Notes: generated by a model from the letters alone, not told the origin. A DNA stretch of 30,686 nt from Aureobasidium sp. EXF-3400 (GCA_024195585.1 SWBL01000464.1:1-30686), one strand, 5' to 3'. Counted from the stretch's first letter, positions 18,402-29,674 are shown. Program-made: numbers and translations.

Positions 18402-19587
18402 GGGAAGAGGGCAGGAAGCATCGTGGATGCCGCGCCGGAGGACCGTGGCAACCGCGCTAACCAAAAGCTCGACCTCGTCTATTCTCAATCTCCGCTCTCA
18501 TCTACTTTTACCTGCCTTTGGCTCTTTGAGCCCTCTTAGTTCTCGCTGTGAAATTGTTTGCTGTTACCGGCCTTCTCCTTTCATCGCTCTCGCAATAACA
18601 CAAGCAATGCTCTCGAAGACACTGCATCTCAGAGGGCGGCGTTGTAATACACCCAGCCATCTGTTCCATCTTTCCCTCTTTACCACGCGCCTTGCATGAA
18701 CTTTATCCTGTTTCTTTGCCAATGGATCTGCCTCGGTCTTGATCTTGGCGGCCTTTATCGCGCAAAGTTAGCTAGCTCGACGTCCAGCGGGGCAGTTGCT
18801 GGTATCTGCGGCTCAGTGCTCTACCTACTTTTTGCTCAATTCTGCCCACCCGATTTTCCTCTTGCGTGACCGTGATCGAGCGGCCGAAGTCACGCCCGTT
18901 GTTGCGCATCCTGTCGCACAGGTGTCACTGTTATGCAAACGCTGCGAGCTACTTGCAACCACCATGTTGCTGAAAAGCCAAGGGCTGAAACGGCCTTGTC
19001 AACTTGATGCATTGGTAAGGTTTGAAGCATGCAGGACAGACACACATGCATACGCCCACTCTGGCCGATTTAAACTCCCGGCCTGCGTCGTGTCGTCTGA
19101 GAACGCGAACACAACAGGCAAAGAGCCACCATACTTACGACGACGAGTTGCCACACTGGCATCGTTGTGCAATGAATCGCTTGGCGTGTGGAACAGGATC
19201 TTGCTCCGAGGGAGATGCCATTTTCGGTACCATGATCTGCGTGACATTCTGCAGCCAAGCCGGAGCACTGTGGTGGCATATCCGGCCATTGACTCTCGTC
19301 CAAGAGACACAGTCTGATGGACTACCATCTGAACCGACTTCTATAGGCAAGAACCATTAGACGTAGAATGCTTCACTTGTATGAAGTATGGATGTGTTCA
19401 CTCCGAAAAGCTTCTTCCACTGAATAGAGAGAAATTGATTGCTGTGTGTTCAGTCCAAGACTATGTGGCATGACGTGAAATTTGCGGCTCTCAGTTATCA
19501 GTCACAACGTCAAGAACCACAACTTCACCAAAGTCATTCCCTCGCAAACACCTTTCAGTGTCACGCACAACACACCAAGCAGTCATC

Positions 19588-21705
19588 ATGGGTCGCCTAG
19601 CTACCATATCGACTTGTCAACTCGATCAGTGGGCGCTCGATTTCGATGGCAACCGCGACCGCATCCTGGAAGCTATCCGTCAGGCTAAAGCAGATGGATC
19701 TAAATTGATACTCACTCCTGAACTCTGTATTCCCGGCTATGGCTTGCTCGACCATTTCCAAGAGCTCGACACATTCTCTCATTCTTGGGAGGTTCTGGCC
19801 GAGATCATCAGCTCCCCGGAAACCCAGGACATTATCATCGATCTGGGTCTACCTGTCCGTCACAACGATGTTCCCCACAATGCTAGAGTGCTTGCTCTGA
19901 ATGGCCAGATTCTTGCCATCAGACCCAAAATCGACCTCTGCAATGATGGCAACTATCGTGAGATGCGTTACTTCACGCCATGGACTAGATACCGTGTCGA
20001 TACATACACGCTACCACTCGAGATTCAAGAACTCACTGGACAGACTGAAGTGCCCATCGGAGACATCATCTTCCAGACTTTGGATGCCACTTTTGCTTCC
20101 GAACTTTGCGAGGAGTTATGGACCCCAGACTCGCCTCATATACAGTACTCTCTCAATGGCGCCGAGATCATTCTCAACTCTAGTGGTTCTCACCATGAAC
20201 TGCGTAAGCTCGACACACGCATCAATCTGATTACAAACGCTTCCAAGTCTGGTGGCGTTTACATGTACTCGAATCAAAAGGGCTGCGATGGAGATCGCCT
20301 GTACTATGATGGTTGCTCTCTTATCGCAATCAACGGCCAGATGGTCGCCCAGGGCAGTCAGTTCTCTCTTCGCGATGTGGAAGTCATTACATCGACCGTC
20401 GACCTTGATGATATCTGGTCCGCACGCCAGTCTCGTAGCAGAGGAATGCAAGCGATGAAGGCTCACGAATTCAAGCGAGTCAAGATCGACTTCGCCATGA
20501 CGCAAAAGAGCCAGTCCAACCTCAACCTTCGCATTGCAAAGGCGATCGAGCCTCGTTACCACAAACCTGAAGAGGAAATCGCTCTCGGTCCTGCTTGTTG
20601 GCTTTGGGACTATCTGCGAAGATCTGGAGCTGCAGGCTACTTCGTACCTCTCAGTGGTGGTATTGATTCTTGCGCGACTGCCACAATTGTGTTCTCCATG
20701 TGCAGGCTGGTCATCGCAGCCATCAAGGAAGGTGATGAACAGGTCATCAAAGACGCAACACGCCTCTGTCCTGGCAACGATATCGACGTGACTAAGATGT
20801 CTGCTCAGGACTTCTGCGGCAGAGTATTCTCTTCTGCCTTCATGGGTATGAAGGAGCAGTCGAGTAAGGAAACTCGTAGCCGTGCCCAGGAACTCGCCGA
20901 GGCAATCGGTGCCCACCACATCGACTGCAACATCGATGAAGTCTTCAACGCTGTCAAGCACCTTGTGTCCACCACTCTTAACTTCGAGCCCAAGTTCAAA
21001 GTCCACGGAGGAAGTCAGGCAGAGAATCTTGCACTTCAAAACTTCCAGAGCCGTACGAGAATGATTCTCTCATACGCATTCGGTCAACTCCTACCTACCA
21101 CTCAGGGCCGTGCTGGCGGCTTGCTGGTTCTCGGATCAGCCAATGTTGACGAAGCACTTCGCGGCTACCTCACGAAATACGACTGCAGTAGTGCAGACAT
21201 CAACCCCATCGGTGGCATCAGCAAGACGGACTTAATTCGCTTCATAGCATGGGCGGAACATGCATTCGAGTTGCCCATTCTGCAAGAGTTCATCGATGCA
21301 ACTCCCACTGCTGAGCTGGAACCCATCACAAGCGACTACGTGCAATCTGATGAAGTCGATATGGGCATGACATACAAGGAATTGTCGGTCTATGGCTACC
21401 TCAGAAAGGTCCGCAAGTTCGGAGTCTACTCGATGTGGGAGAAGCTCTGCGTCGACTGGCAAGACCAGCACACTCCGCGAGAAGTGTACAAGAAGGTCCG
21501 CGACTTCATGTACTACTACGCTGTGAACAGACACAAGATGACGACCATTACACCAGCTTACTATGCCGAGCAATATGCACCTGATGACAACCGCTACGAT
21601 CTTCGTCCATTCTTGTACCCACGCTTCACGTTCGCGCACAGAAAGATCGAAAACGAGTTGAAGATGATGGAGGCTGGAGAGGCCGGCGGCGCAGGAAAGA
21701 AATGA
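19588..21705 (+). CDS. QNS1: Glutamine-dependent NAD+ synthetase
   Basis: A single exon of 705 residues starting MGRLATISTCQLDQWALDFD. The frame is open ten codons upstream but has no other ATG, and family members start here. The N-terminal nitrilase-type glutaminase (about 1-280) has the triad Glu45 (TPELCIPGYG), a lysine in RPKIDLCNDGNYRE and a cysteine in SELCEELW. The C-terminal NAD synthetase part carries the ATP pyrophosphatase loop PLSGGIDSCATA near residue 355 and LVLGSANVDEALRGYLTKYD. It hydrolyses glutamine and channels ammonia to amidate nicotinic acid adenine dinucleotide, the last step of NAD+ synthesis, in cytosol and nucleus. Length matches the eukaryotic two-domain enzyme (about 700). 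Residue spacing suggests an intact, active enzyme. It supplies NAD used by all dehydrogenases, so no link to its neighbours is implied. Confidence 0.96.
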   Translation: MGRLATISTCQLDQWALDFDGNRDRILEAIRQAKADGSKLILTPELCIPGYGLLDHFQELDTFSHSWEVLAEIISSPETQDIIIDLGLPVRHNDVPHNARVLALNGQILAIRPKIDLCNDGNYREMRYFTPWTRYRVDTYTLPLEIQELTGQTEVPIGDIIFQTLDATFASELCEELWTPDSPHIQYSLNGAEIILNSSGSHHELRKLDTRINLITNASKSGGVYMYSNQKGCDGDRLYYDGCSLIAINGQMVAQGSQFSLRDVEVITSTVDLDDIWSARQSRSRGMQAMKAHEFKRVKIDFAMTQKSQSNLNLRIAKAIEPRYHKPEEEIALGPACWLWDYLRRSGAAGYFVPLSGGIDSCATATIVFSMCRLVIAAIKEGDEQVIKDATRLCPGNDIDVTKMSAQDFCGRVFSSAFMGMKEQSSKETRSRAQELAEAIGAHHIDCNIDEVFNAVKHLVSTTLNFEPKFKVHGGSQAENLALQNFQSRTRMILSYAFGQLLPTTQGRAGGLLVLGSANVDEALRGYLTKYDCSSADINPIGGISKTDLIRFIAWAEHAFELPILQEFIDATPTAELEPITSDYVQSDEVDMGMTYKELSVYGYLRKVRKFGVYSMWEKLCVDWQDQHTPREVYKKVRDFMYYYAVNRHKMTTITPAYYAEQYAPDDNRYDLRPFLYPRFTFAHRKIENELKMMEAGEAGGAGKK

Positions 21706-22957
21706 TATGATGGATGCAGGGGGCCTCGCAGCAAGGTAGATGGCGTTCGTACTCAGTAGGCTAGATTGCTCTCAGATAGAATCGTCGCGACATTTTTGGG
21801 TCGCACAATCAATTCGACACACCATATATCATTCTTCTGTCTATGTATTCGAGCTTTTACGAAACATTGCAATGGTTTTCGAAGATGTGAAGTGTTGCAA
21901 GACGAGACTGGGGACAAAATCCCCGACAGCGGACCGAGGCGAGAGTTCCTTTCAAGCAGGAGGCTAATAGAGCCCCGAACTAACTAGTGGCTTGCCGCGG
22001 AGACTATAGAAACGTTAAACACTTTAACTTCTAGTCACCAAAGTCGACATGCAACTGTTCAGCTTCCGGCCAAAGAGATTTGGTTGAAGCCTTTATGGCA
22101 CAGAAGAAACAATCTTGCTGCATGGGACATGTCAAAAACAAGAAAGACGGCCAGAAAGAAGTGATTGTTGGCTGGTGGTTTGAGTGGCACAAGCCACAGG
22201 AATTGATCTGGGGTTACTCGAGACGAGGACAGCAAACAGGACAGAGTTGGGCAGAGATTGAGTGAAACACCGACGTTTTGTAACAGACGGAGCGAAAGCC
22301 GAATGCTCGAGATGCAGAAGACTGCTCAGTAGAAGATAAGGATCAGGATGCAGAGGTAGTCAGATGCAGGCGCAAAGGAGCGAGACGTCTTGGGCGGCGG
22401 GCGTGGCACGGGTGGAAAGGAAATGAAATAGATTGTCTGTCTGGCCATGGTTGATGACAGCAGCGTTTGCATCGACGGTGGCTTGCCAAAGCCGTTTGTA
22501 GTGAGAGTCGAGGCAAGAGCAGCCCGTTCTTTCCCTCTGTGAATCGTCCACGCTGCGACATCTAGCCTTTACAGACGTGCGAACCCCGACACGCACACAT
22601 TTTGGCCCAAGCACGACCAGGAACACGAATCGCCAAAGACAAATCTCCGCATACCTACTTACCAGAGACGACCCCTGTCAACCCACCTACTACAGCAAAC
22701 GCGAGCGACGCGGCCCACGCGGTAGACTACATCGTCATCCAGCAGCCGACAAGGCTTTCCAGAGCCAACGCCAGAGCCAACGCCAGAGCAAACAAGCCTC
22801 TTAACACTCGCCGGCCACAACCACGCATACGTCTGCACACGCTACTTGTGCTGCGAACCTGCCATGAGCATCCGCTGAGCAGAAAGCAATGCACCCGGCG
22901 CCGCTATAGCAACTGCCCCCGTTTCCGCCCCGGTCAAGCACTGAGAAGCACACCACC
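21706..22957. promoter_or_regulatory. Intergenic, QNS1 3' flank and RhoGEF promoter/leader
   Basis: About 1.25 kb with no supported gene. The last 350 bp are C/A-rich and include the 12-bp tandem repeat listed next, probably part of the long 5' leader of the RhoGEF gene. Confidence 0.4.
22759..22794 (+). repeat. 12-bp tandem repeat in RhoGEF leader
   Basis: The unit ccagagccaacg is present twice perfectly (22759-22770, 22771-22782), followed by a degenerate third copy. It is short, upstream of the start codon, and has no evident function. Confidence 0.7.
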
Positions 22958-25900
22958 ATGGATCCGCCCTCGTCCGAGACCACACGTGCGGCTTCCAACC
23001 CCGTCGCAGCTGCGACAACTGGCCCTCTCCTCGACACGCCGCGATCTCTGTCCACTGCCACCTCCCAACGATCTATCAAGGATCTCGTCAATCGTTTCAA
23101 CCAGCAGTCTACCAAGGACCAAAAGGTCCCGCAACCACCTCAAGTCGCTCCACGCTCCCGTCTCCAGCGCCCGCTGCGCTCGCCCACCAAGAACCGCACT
23201 GCCTCCTCTCCGCAACCTCGCTCCAACAACACTCAAGACACCATCTCGCCGCTGAAGAGCCCCACCCGCCGTAGCAAAGTCCGCCCGCCCGCCTCACTTT
23301 CTTCCGACCAGCTTCGTCCCCGCAAACATGCCCCCCATGACCCGGCTCATGACAGCTTCTTCTCCCTGGCACCCCGTCGAGGTTCTGATGGTAGTTTGAG
23401 CTCATCGTCGACACACTCGCCGAACCTTCACAAGCGATCGCACTCTAGCGTCGAATACCACCTGCCCGCTCCTCTGCACTCAGGTCGCTCCCGTCCCAAC
23501 ACCGGTCACAGACGTGTGCGCAGCGACTTTGTCGGTCCTGAAGCCAACTCTGCTCTGTCCATCCAGCCCATCTCCTACAACTCACAACCTCGCAATGCCT
23601 CGACTTCGTTGGTCAGCCCCTCGCGAATCCCTGTCAGCAGTTCCAGACGTGCTGTCAGCGTGGAGCCTCTTTCACCAACCACTTCACGCCACATCTCGCA
23701 GATGGGCCAGTCGATCAACCACTTCCCCGCTCCCACCTCGCCTCGTTCCCGCCACACGTCGTCTCACCGTGCTCCTTCTTTCGGCTCGAGCCCCCTAGGT
23801 CTGCCCACACTCGGCAACACACGGTACGATTCCTCTTTGCATCAGCAACACGCTCTTGTGGGCAACAGTCTCAAAGCCTTCATCAATGCACCCCCTCCTT
23901 TAAAGTCTCCTCCGCTAAGAAGTTCACGCCCTAGGCCTCCTGTTTCCTCCGCATCGACAGCTGCTTCACGTGCTCGATCTGGTCAGCGTTTTGAATCCTC
24001 CCTTGCCTCGCAGAACAATGATCCTGCGAGGTTCCGAAAGAAGAAGATACCGGAGCTGGACAACATCAACTTTGCTGCGCGAAAGGAGAAGATTCAACAT
24101 GCCTTTGGTGATAAGTCGGCCGACACCCCTGGAAGGAGCAGTCTGAGTGGTAGCGACTCGAGACGTGGAAGTAATGTCAACGATGCGGCCAGTGATGATC
24201 GAGAAGACCAGAGCGGCAACGGCCACGACATGGACTCCTCGTTCGAGCACACAGATGCTGAATACACCGATACGGAACAGACCGAAGTCGACAACACCGA
24301 TACTGATCTGTTGGAGGCCTCCGGTCCGTTTTCTCCCACCACTCCACGCAACATCCCTGGAGCATTCATCGATTACGAGGATTCGCCCCTCTCTACCAAG
24401 CCAGTCAGAACCCCCGAGGGTCCTGCGCATCCTGGATTGGATTCTAGTCCACCGAGTCAAGGCGTTGATGGCGCTATCTATGAAGAGGAGGATGAGGCCG
24501 TAGCGAATGGTTCTGTCGAGTCTTCGGCGGGAGAACACACGGCTGAAGATATGGCACCGGGCACGCTCCTCAGCCATGTTATGAAGATGCGGGAGAGAAG
24601 CTCATCGAGTGCTTCGCATACAGACTTCGAAGAAGGCTCCTCCTTTACTCCCTCGGAAGACAGCGATCGCGCTTCAATCCATATTGTGCTCCAAGAGGAT
24701 GCTGTACCGGTAGAAAAGACCGACGACTGGTCTTCTGATTTGCCGTCTTCTCCAGCACCATACCAAGCTTCCGGACAGTCGGAGGCTTCTCAGTCACCAC
24801 TCAGTCAGCGAGCTCCTGCACCCTACCGCGTTCCTGACTCGGACGAAGACAGCTTTGCAAGCGACGTCGCTCAGGTTGGACTCACTTCCCCTTGGCTTGG
24901 ACAATTACCACATGTTCCACACCTGGAAGAAGCGGAGCCCGAGACACCCAAGAAATCCGACTTCGTCAGAGCTCCGACTTCAGCGAACCTCATCCCAAAT
25001 GAAGACAAAACCCCACGCCAGTCAAAGCGTGCAGGCCGAGCTTCAGCATTGGCCATAATACCAGATTGGAACGAGCATGGCCAAGCTCGTGAGGCCGTGG
25101 ACCGTATCACCAGCCAATATCAGGAAGTTGGCTCTGTGTCGCCTCAGATGCTCCATGACTTCCAGCAACACGTCGTTCCACTTTCTCCTAGTCTCTCTAA
25201 GGCTGAAGCCAACGATGCAGACTCTGTGGGATTCCTTCTTGACAGCATACTGCGAGAACAGGCCGGTTCTCCCCAGCCGAGAAAATCGTCAACCAATTAT
25301 CTCTCCCCTACTTCATACAATCCCTCTGATCGCATCAATATGGAAACACCAGAAGAGGAGACCTGCGGCACTGCCATTGTTTACAGCACTACATACAGAC
25401 GGTCCGCTGCAAGTTTGCCGAGAGCCTCTCAAGATGCTCTCAACGACAATTCTTACTTGCAATCTTTCTCACCTTCTAGTATCATGGTCAACACCCCTGC
25501 ATCCCAGTACGACCTGGGTACACCTGCTTCTGAGTGGTCGGGTACCGCGACCCCAGCCTTGCCAGATACTGCACCTGGAGCTGAAGACGACGACGATAAC
25601 GATGATTACCGTCCCCCACCTCCACCCAAGGACTATGGTTACTCGCCCCGATCAAGCACTGGGCAGCTGTCGATGAGGTCACTGAGTCAGGCGTTGCCTT
25701 CGTCTCGTAACAGCAGATCTTCAGACAGACTTCGGCTTCCGGAAATCCCTATGGGTACTGGGCTTGGACTCACCATGTCGAACTCCTCGGCAGACACCAC
25801 AAGACAGCCACCATTGCCAGAACACTCACCTCCCCCTCCCCCATCTGCAAGCAGACAGGAGTTGCCATTCGAGGTTATTCTCACAGACGCTTCTCCCGGA

Positions 25901-28405
25901 CCCACCTTTACTAGTCATCCGACGAGTCCGGTATCAACGAGATCCAGGACACAAGAGGAACGTCACAGGAACTTTTCAACACCCGCACGCCCATCCATGG
26001 AGTCCATGAAGCCCGAAATGGTCCCCTTGCCTCCTTCGCAATCGATGTCTTCATTCCAGTCGTCTTCCGTGCGACCATCTGTCGACTATGGCCCACCACC
26101 TTCAACAATGCCTCCCACTCCCAATCCTGAGACTGAACGCCTCACAAAGCGCAGGCACATTGTCCAAGAAGTCATAGACACCGAGTACTCTCATCATCAA
26201 GACATGAAAATCATCGAGGACATTTACAAGGCGACCGTCAGCGACATCATATCTGTAGAGGACAGGAAGACTCTTTTTGGCAACGTCGATCAAGTCGAGA
26301 AATTCTCACTCGAGTTCTACGATGCGCTGCGTAAAGCCGCCGCACCTATCTATGTTCCACCCAAGTCTTCTCGCTGGCAACCTAAGAGGGGCAGCTTTTC
26401 GACTTCGAACAGCGACGGTAATTCGTCAAGCGTGATCATAGACGATGACAAAGACCGATTGACCCAGATTGGTGCTGTCTTTGCCAAACACATGGCTCGC
26501 ATGGAGCACGTGTACGAGGTCTATTTGAAGAACCATGAGAATGCCAACAATTGTCTGAAGCGAATTCAGACGGAACCCATTGTACAATCTTGGCTTACCG
26601 AGTGTCAAAACATGGCAAGCGATATTACAGGTGCCTGGAACTTGGACTCATTGTTGGTAAAGCCAACACAACGTATCCTCAAGTATGGTCTTTTACTTGG
26701 AGACTTGGTCAGACACACGCCTGAGAACCACCCTGACCGCAAGGCGCTGAGCCATTCGCTCGATGGCATTCTTGCAGTTTGTAAGAGGATCAACGAGTCC
26801 AAGAAGCGTTCAGAATATGTCCAAGAAGTTCACAGGAAACGCGCTAAGTCTAATGCACGCAACGCTCTTGCTGTGTTCCTCGCAAAGAAAGACACTGTCA
26901 AGGACCGTGTTGGAGCAGAGGAAGCCCACAAAGACCCCGAGTTCGACCAGGCAGTCCAAGCGCTTAATGGGCACTATCTGAAGCTGCAAATCTGCATGCG
27001 AGACATACAGCACACACTGGAAGAGCTCGAAAAGCCCGTCGCTCACTTTATGAGATTTGCCGACGCACTGCAGAAATACATAGAGTGCGAGCCAAACAAC
27101 TGCCCCGAAATCGAGAGCAAGTTCCGCAAGTTCATCCTTGCTATCAACGAGCTCTGCACAGTTGCCCTACCAGACCACAAAGCCCGCATTCAAGCACATG
27201 TCGTCAATCCGATGCTTGAATGTCTCAAACTCTATGCTGGTCCTCAACACTTGATTGCAAAGCGCAAGAAGCGTGTCGCAGATTATGCTCGACTTCAGGT
27301 GATGCAGCAAAAGGGTCAGAAGCCCGATGCCAAAACCGCCGATGCCGCAGAAGTCTATGAGGCGCTCAACGAGCAACTTAAACTTGACCTGCCCCGACTT
27401 TACACTCTGCAGTCGGAGTTGGTCAGAGCTTGTCTGAATACTCACGTCTACCTCCAATCTCAATGGTGGTGGCTGTGGAAGGAGAAGCTCGCACCGGTTG
27501 TTGACTTCGCATATGCTCGTTATACTGAGATTGAGCCGGCCTTTGCTGAAGAGTACGAGTTCGTTCACTCGCAAGTGCTTTCTCTTGGTGTTTGCAATGG
27601 TGCGTTGCTTGCCGACACATTCAACTTCTTGTCACCTCAGACCACTTTGGTTGGCGATGAGACCGTCTCGTCTCAAGCTTCTACACGACGTCCCTCGATT
27701 CTACCTAATGGTCATAGAACCATGTCTGTTGGCAGCGAGAACCAGCCATTGTTCACCCCCAGTGACTTTAACAAGTCCTTCAACTCAGCGATGGCATCTC
27801 CGGTACTGCCGGATTCGGGCCAGCCCGGCTATTATGGTAGAATGCGATCTAGCTCATCTCTCTCTACTCGTGGCCGCGCCCCTAGTGTGGGTGCAAACCA
27901 GAACAACAGTCTCCCTGCCTCGCGTGTGCCTAGCATTGTACCTAAGGCTTCCTTCTCTGCCAACAGACCATCGACCGCCCAACGTCCTGCGGATCTGAGA
28001 AGCATGTCTTCGCGCATCAGCTTGGACACTGCGAAGCGTAGTCCTAGTGTACGCCCTGGTTCCGCGGTGAGCTCTCAACAGCAGCAACAAGAACCTCGCT
28101 TCTCCGGAATGTTCAACTCGGCTATGCCTATGTCTGATGCTCCTGTCAGTCCCGGTCCAATGTCGCCGCAGCATGCGCCGATCGATACGCCTGTGATGTT
28201 TGTGGCCGCCAGTCTCTTCGAGTTCAATATCGACCGAGCCAGACGTGAAGCAGGCTATCCATACATGACCTACGTTGAAGGCGAAGTGTTTGACGTCGTC
28301 GCGCAGAAGGGCGAACTTTGGCTTGCCAAGAACCAGGACGACCCAACCAACTCACTTGGATGGATTTGGGAACAGCACTTTGTCATCCTCTCCCAAGAAT
28401 CTTAG
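22958..28405 (+). CDS. DH-BAR-SH3 Rho/Cdc42 guanine nucleotide exchange factor (Tuba/Gef1-like)
   Basis: A single exon of 1815 residues; the start MDPPSSETTRAAS lies in a strong Kozak context (caccaccATGG). Residues 1 to about 1055 are Ser/Pro-rich and probably disordered, with many SP/TP sites, an acidic Thr/Glu patch and proline runs (YRPPPPPKDYG near 884; EHSPPPPPSA near 955) that could bind SH3 domains. The DH domain is about 1060-1290 (IVQEVIDTEYSHHQDM ... LLVKPTQRILKYGLLLGDLV). A long helical BAR-type region follows (about 1300-1580), then a second Ser-rich linker, and an SH3-like domain at about 1745-1812 ending GWIWEQHFVILSQES. There is no PH domain; the BAR domain takes its place, as in S. 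pombe Gef1 and animal Tuba. Such proteins load GTP on Cdc42/Rho GTPases at curved membranes during polar growth and septation. The GTPase target is inferred from architecture. Confidence 0.93.
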   Translation: MDPPSSETTRAASNPVAAATTGPLLDTPRSLSTATSQRSIKDLVNRFNQQSTKDQKVPQPPQVAPRSRLQRPLRSPTKNRTASSPQPRSNNTQDTISPLKSPTRRSKVRPPASLSSDQLRPRKHAPHDPAHDSFFSLAPRRGSDGSLSSSSTHSPNLHKRSHSSVEYHLPAPLHSGRSRPNTGHRRVRSDFVGPEANSALSIQPISYNSQPRNASTSLVSPSRIPVSSSRRAVSVEPLSPTTSRHISQMGQSINHFPAPTSPRSRHTSSHRAPSFGSSPLGLPTLGNTRYDSSLHQQHALVGNSLKAFINAPPPLKSPPLRSSRPRPPVSSASTAASRARSGQRFESSLASQNNDPARFRKKKIPELDNINFAARKEKIQHAFGDKSADTPGRSSLSGSDSRRGSNVNDAASDDREDQSGNGHDMDSSFEHTDAEYTDTEQTEVDNTDTDLLEASGPFSPTTPRNIPGAFIDYEDSPLSTKPVRTPEGPAHPGLDSSPPSQGVDGAIYEEEDEAVANGSVESSAGEHTAEDMAPGTLLSHVMKMRERSSSSASHTDFEEGSSFTPSEDSDRASIHIVLQEDAVPVEKTDDWSSDLPSSPAPYQASGQSEASQSPLSQRAPAPYRVPDSDEDSFASDVAQVGLTSPWLGQLPHVPHLEEAEPETPKKSDFVRAPTSANLIPNEDKTPRQSKRAGRASALAIIPDWNEHGQAREAVDRITSQYQEVGSVSPQMLHDFQQHVVPLSPSLSKAEANDADSVGFLLDSILREQAGSPQPRKSSTNYLSPTSYNPSDRINMETPEEETCGTAIVYSTTYRRSAASLPRASQDALNDNSYLQSFSPSSIMVNTPASQYDLGTPASEWSGTATPALPDTAPGAEDDDDNDDYRPPPPPKDYGYSPRSSTGQLSMRSLSQALPSSRNSRSSDRLRLPEIPMGTGLGLTMSNSSADTTRQPPLPEHSPPPPPSASRQELPFEVILTDASPGPTFTSHPTSPVSTRSRTQEERHRNFSTPARPSMESMKPEMVPLPPSQSMSSFQSSSVRPSVDYGPPPSTMPPTPNPETERLTKRRHIVQEVIDTEYSHHQDMKIIEDIYKATVSDIISVEDRKTLFGNVDQVEKFSLEFYDALRKAAAPIYVPPKSSRWQPKRGSFSTSNSDGNSSSVIIDDDKDRLTQIGAVFAKHMARMEHVYEVYLKNHENANNCLKRIQTEPIVQSWLTECQNMASDITGAWNLDSLLVKPTQRILKYGLLLGDLVRHTPENHPDRKALSHSLDGILAVCKRINESKKRSEYVQEVHRKRAKSNARNALAVFLAKKDTVKDRVGAEEAHKDPEFDQAVQALNGHYLKLQICMRDIQHTLEELEKPVAHFMRFADALQKYIECEPNNCPEIESKFRKFILAINELCTVALPDHKARIQAHVVNPMLECLKLYAGPQHLIAKRKKRVADYARLQVMQQKGQKPDAKTADAAEVYEALNEQLKLDLPRLYTLQSELVRACLNTHVYLQSQWWWLWKEKLAPVVDFAYARYTEIEPAFAEEYEFVHSQVLSLGVCNGALLADTFNFLSPQTTLVGDETVSSQASTRRPSILPNGHRTMSVGSENQPLFTPSDFNKSFNSAMASPVLPDSGQPGYYGRMRSSSSLSTRGRAPSVGANQNNSLPASRVPSIVPKASFSANRPSTAQRPADLRSMSSRISLDTAKRSPSVRPGSAVSSQQQQQEPRFSGMFNSAMPMSDAPVSPGPMSPQHAPIDTPVMFVAASLFEFNIDRARREAGYPYMTYVEGEVFDVVAQKGELWLAKNQDDPTNSLGWIWEQHFVILSQES

Positions 28406-29674
28406 GTAGATTCCAGTGGAAGAAGACCAACCTGGATACCTCCTTGGCTATGCGAGCAAGTTCATCCCGAAGGATGGCGCATCATCTGGTCGTCCAGAGG
28501 CCTGCGTAAGATCTACTTCCAGCCTGATTTTTTCCGCGACCAACAGCCACCCAAGACACCCACACCAGTCAAGCCCAGACCAGGATATATCGGACGTCCT
28601 AATCCAAACCTTTGTGTCAGGGATTCTCGCGCACAATATTGATGTCGCGTCTACCTTGTGCATCATTTCTCACGCATGCACATCGCCCCTTTCTGCATAC
28701 TTTCTTTTCACCATTGTTACCATAAATCATACCGGACCGGCTCCTTTTTTTACGTTCGATTCTCGCTCATTATGTTTCCTGAGGAGTTCTCATCATGACT
28801 TCCTTTGAGGCCAAAACACATTCACATGAGTTGGGGTGATCATCCATCATCTTGTTGAAAAGAAGCGGCGTTTTTGTTCTTGACGAACATTTCATTCTAT
28901 TGGCGAGGAGTTTTCGTATCTTCGTTTTTGAGATGGTTTCTTTGGTGGTGGCATTTTCACATTGTAACAACTTTTCTTTTAGGGATTTTGTCTTTTCCTT
29001 TTCAATCATGGCCGATGGTCTCTCTGTTTTTTTCTTTGGCATTGCAGACCTTTGACCTCATAAACAGTTCTTTGTACTATACAGACAAAATTCGAACAGC
29101 GATGAATAAACGTCATTTCTACTTAACAAATTCTTGTTTGGTGTCGTGCCATTATCTTTCTTACTGCTAACTGTGGACAGTCAGAAGAGCTGTGCAGTCA
29201 TGCAATGCCATAGCGGTGCACGCATCGGGAAGGTGACATTTTATGCTAAACAGTCACCGACAGGGCCGTATGTGGCAAGTGTACCCGAGAGACCAAACTG
29301 CCGGGCAACCTCACCCCCTCAGTCTCGGAGTTGTTATCTTCAAGGCAACAATATTTCTGCCTTTCGTGACTCACTCAAAACTACTGTTACCGTGACACTC
29401 TACACCTTCGAACTCAAGCTATATATCCCACTTTCAACGCTCTGGCGGAAGCATTTCATCGATTTGATTTTTAACACCTGGTCTTTTTTAGACCAAGGAA
29501 GCTGTGACCGACCCTGACATTTCCTCCAAACCTGGATCATTGAAGAAGGCCAAAAGCTTTGAGGCAGTATCTAGAAGGAAGCAAATTCTGGACCTCGTAT
29601 CTCCAAACACTACAATCACGTCCATCGGCGAACAACAACACAAAGAACGACAAACCAAACTAAGACCAGCCAAC
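28406..29674. other. Intergenic, RhoGEF 3' flank and GNAT promoter
   Basis: About 1.27 kb. The first 234 bp remain open in the RhoGEF frame after its stop (see findings). The rest is T-rich with no recognisable gene. The frame before the GNAT ATG is open from 29504 but has no ATG there. Confidence 0.4.

Larger units (their letters stand above)
18137..19587. promoter_or_regulatory. Divergent intergenic region GPI-protein / QNS1
   Basis: About 1.45 kb between divergent genes. Apart from the leader intron and TATA-like site listed separately, no gene is supported. The longest frame (18796-19317) has no signal, domain or repeat that I recognise and overlaps equally long frames on the other strand. 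Confidence 0.4.

Noticed and set aside
18796..19317. 173-codon plus-strand frame in the GPI-protein/QNS1 spacer
   Set aside because: No domain, signal or repeat recognised; overlaps comparable frames on the other strand, and no good start context.
20116..21039. 307-codon minus-strand frame
   Set aside because: Antisense to QNS1, whose domains and catalytic residues are clear; a codon-bias shadow.
22602..23255. 217-codon plus-strand frame overlapping the RhoGEF start
   Set aside because: Arg/Pro-rich out-of-frame reading of the RhoGEF leader and first exon; the RhoGEF frame continues for 1815 codons.
29504..29674. Upstream extension of the GNAT frame
   Set aside because: Opens with GTG, not ATG, and adds low-complexity residues before the canonical GNAT start.
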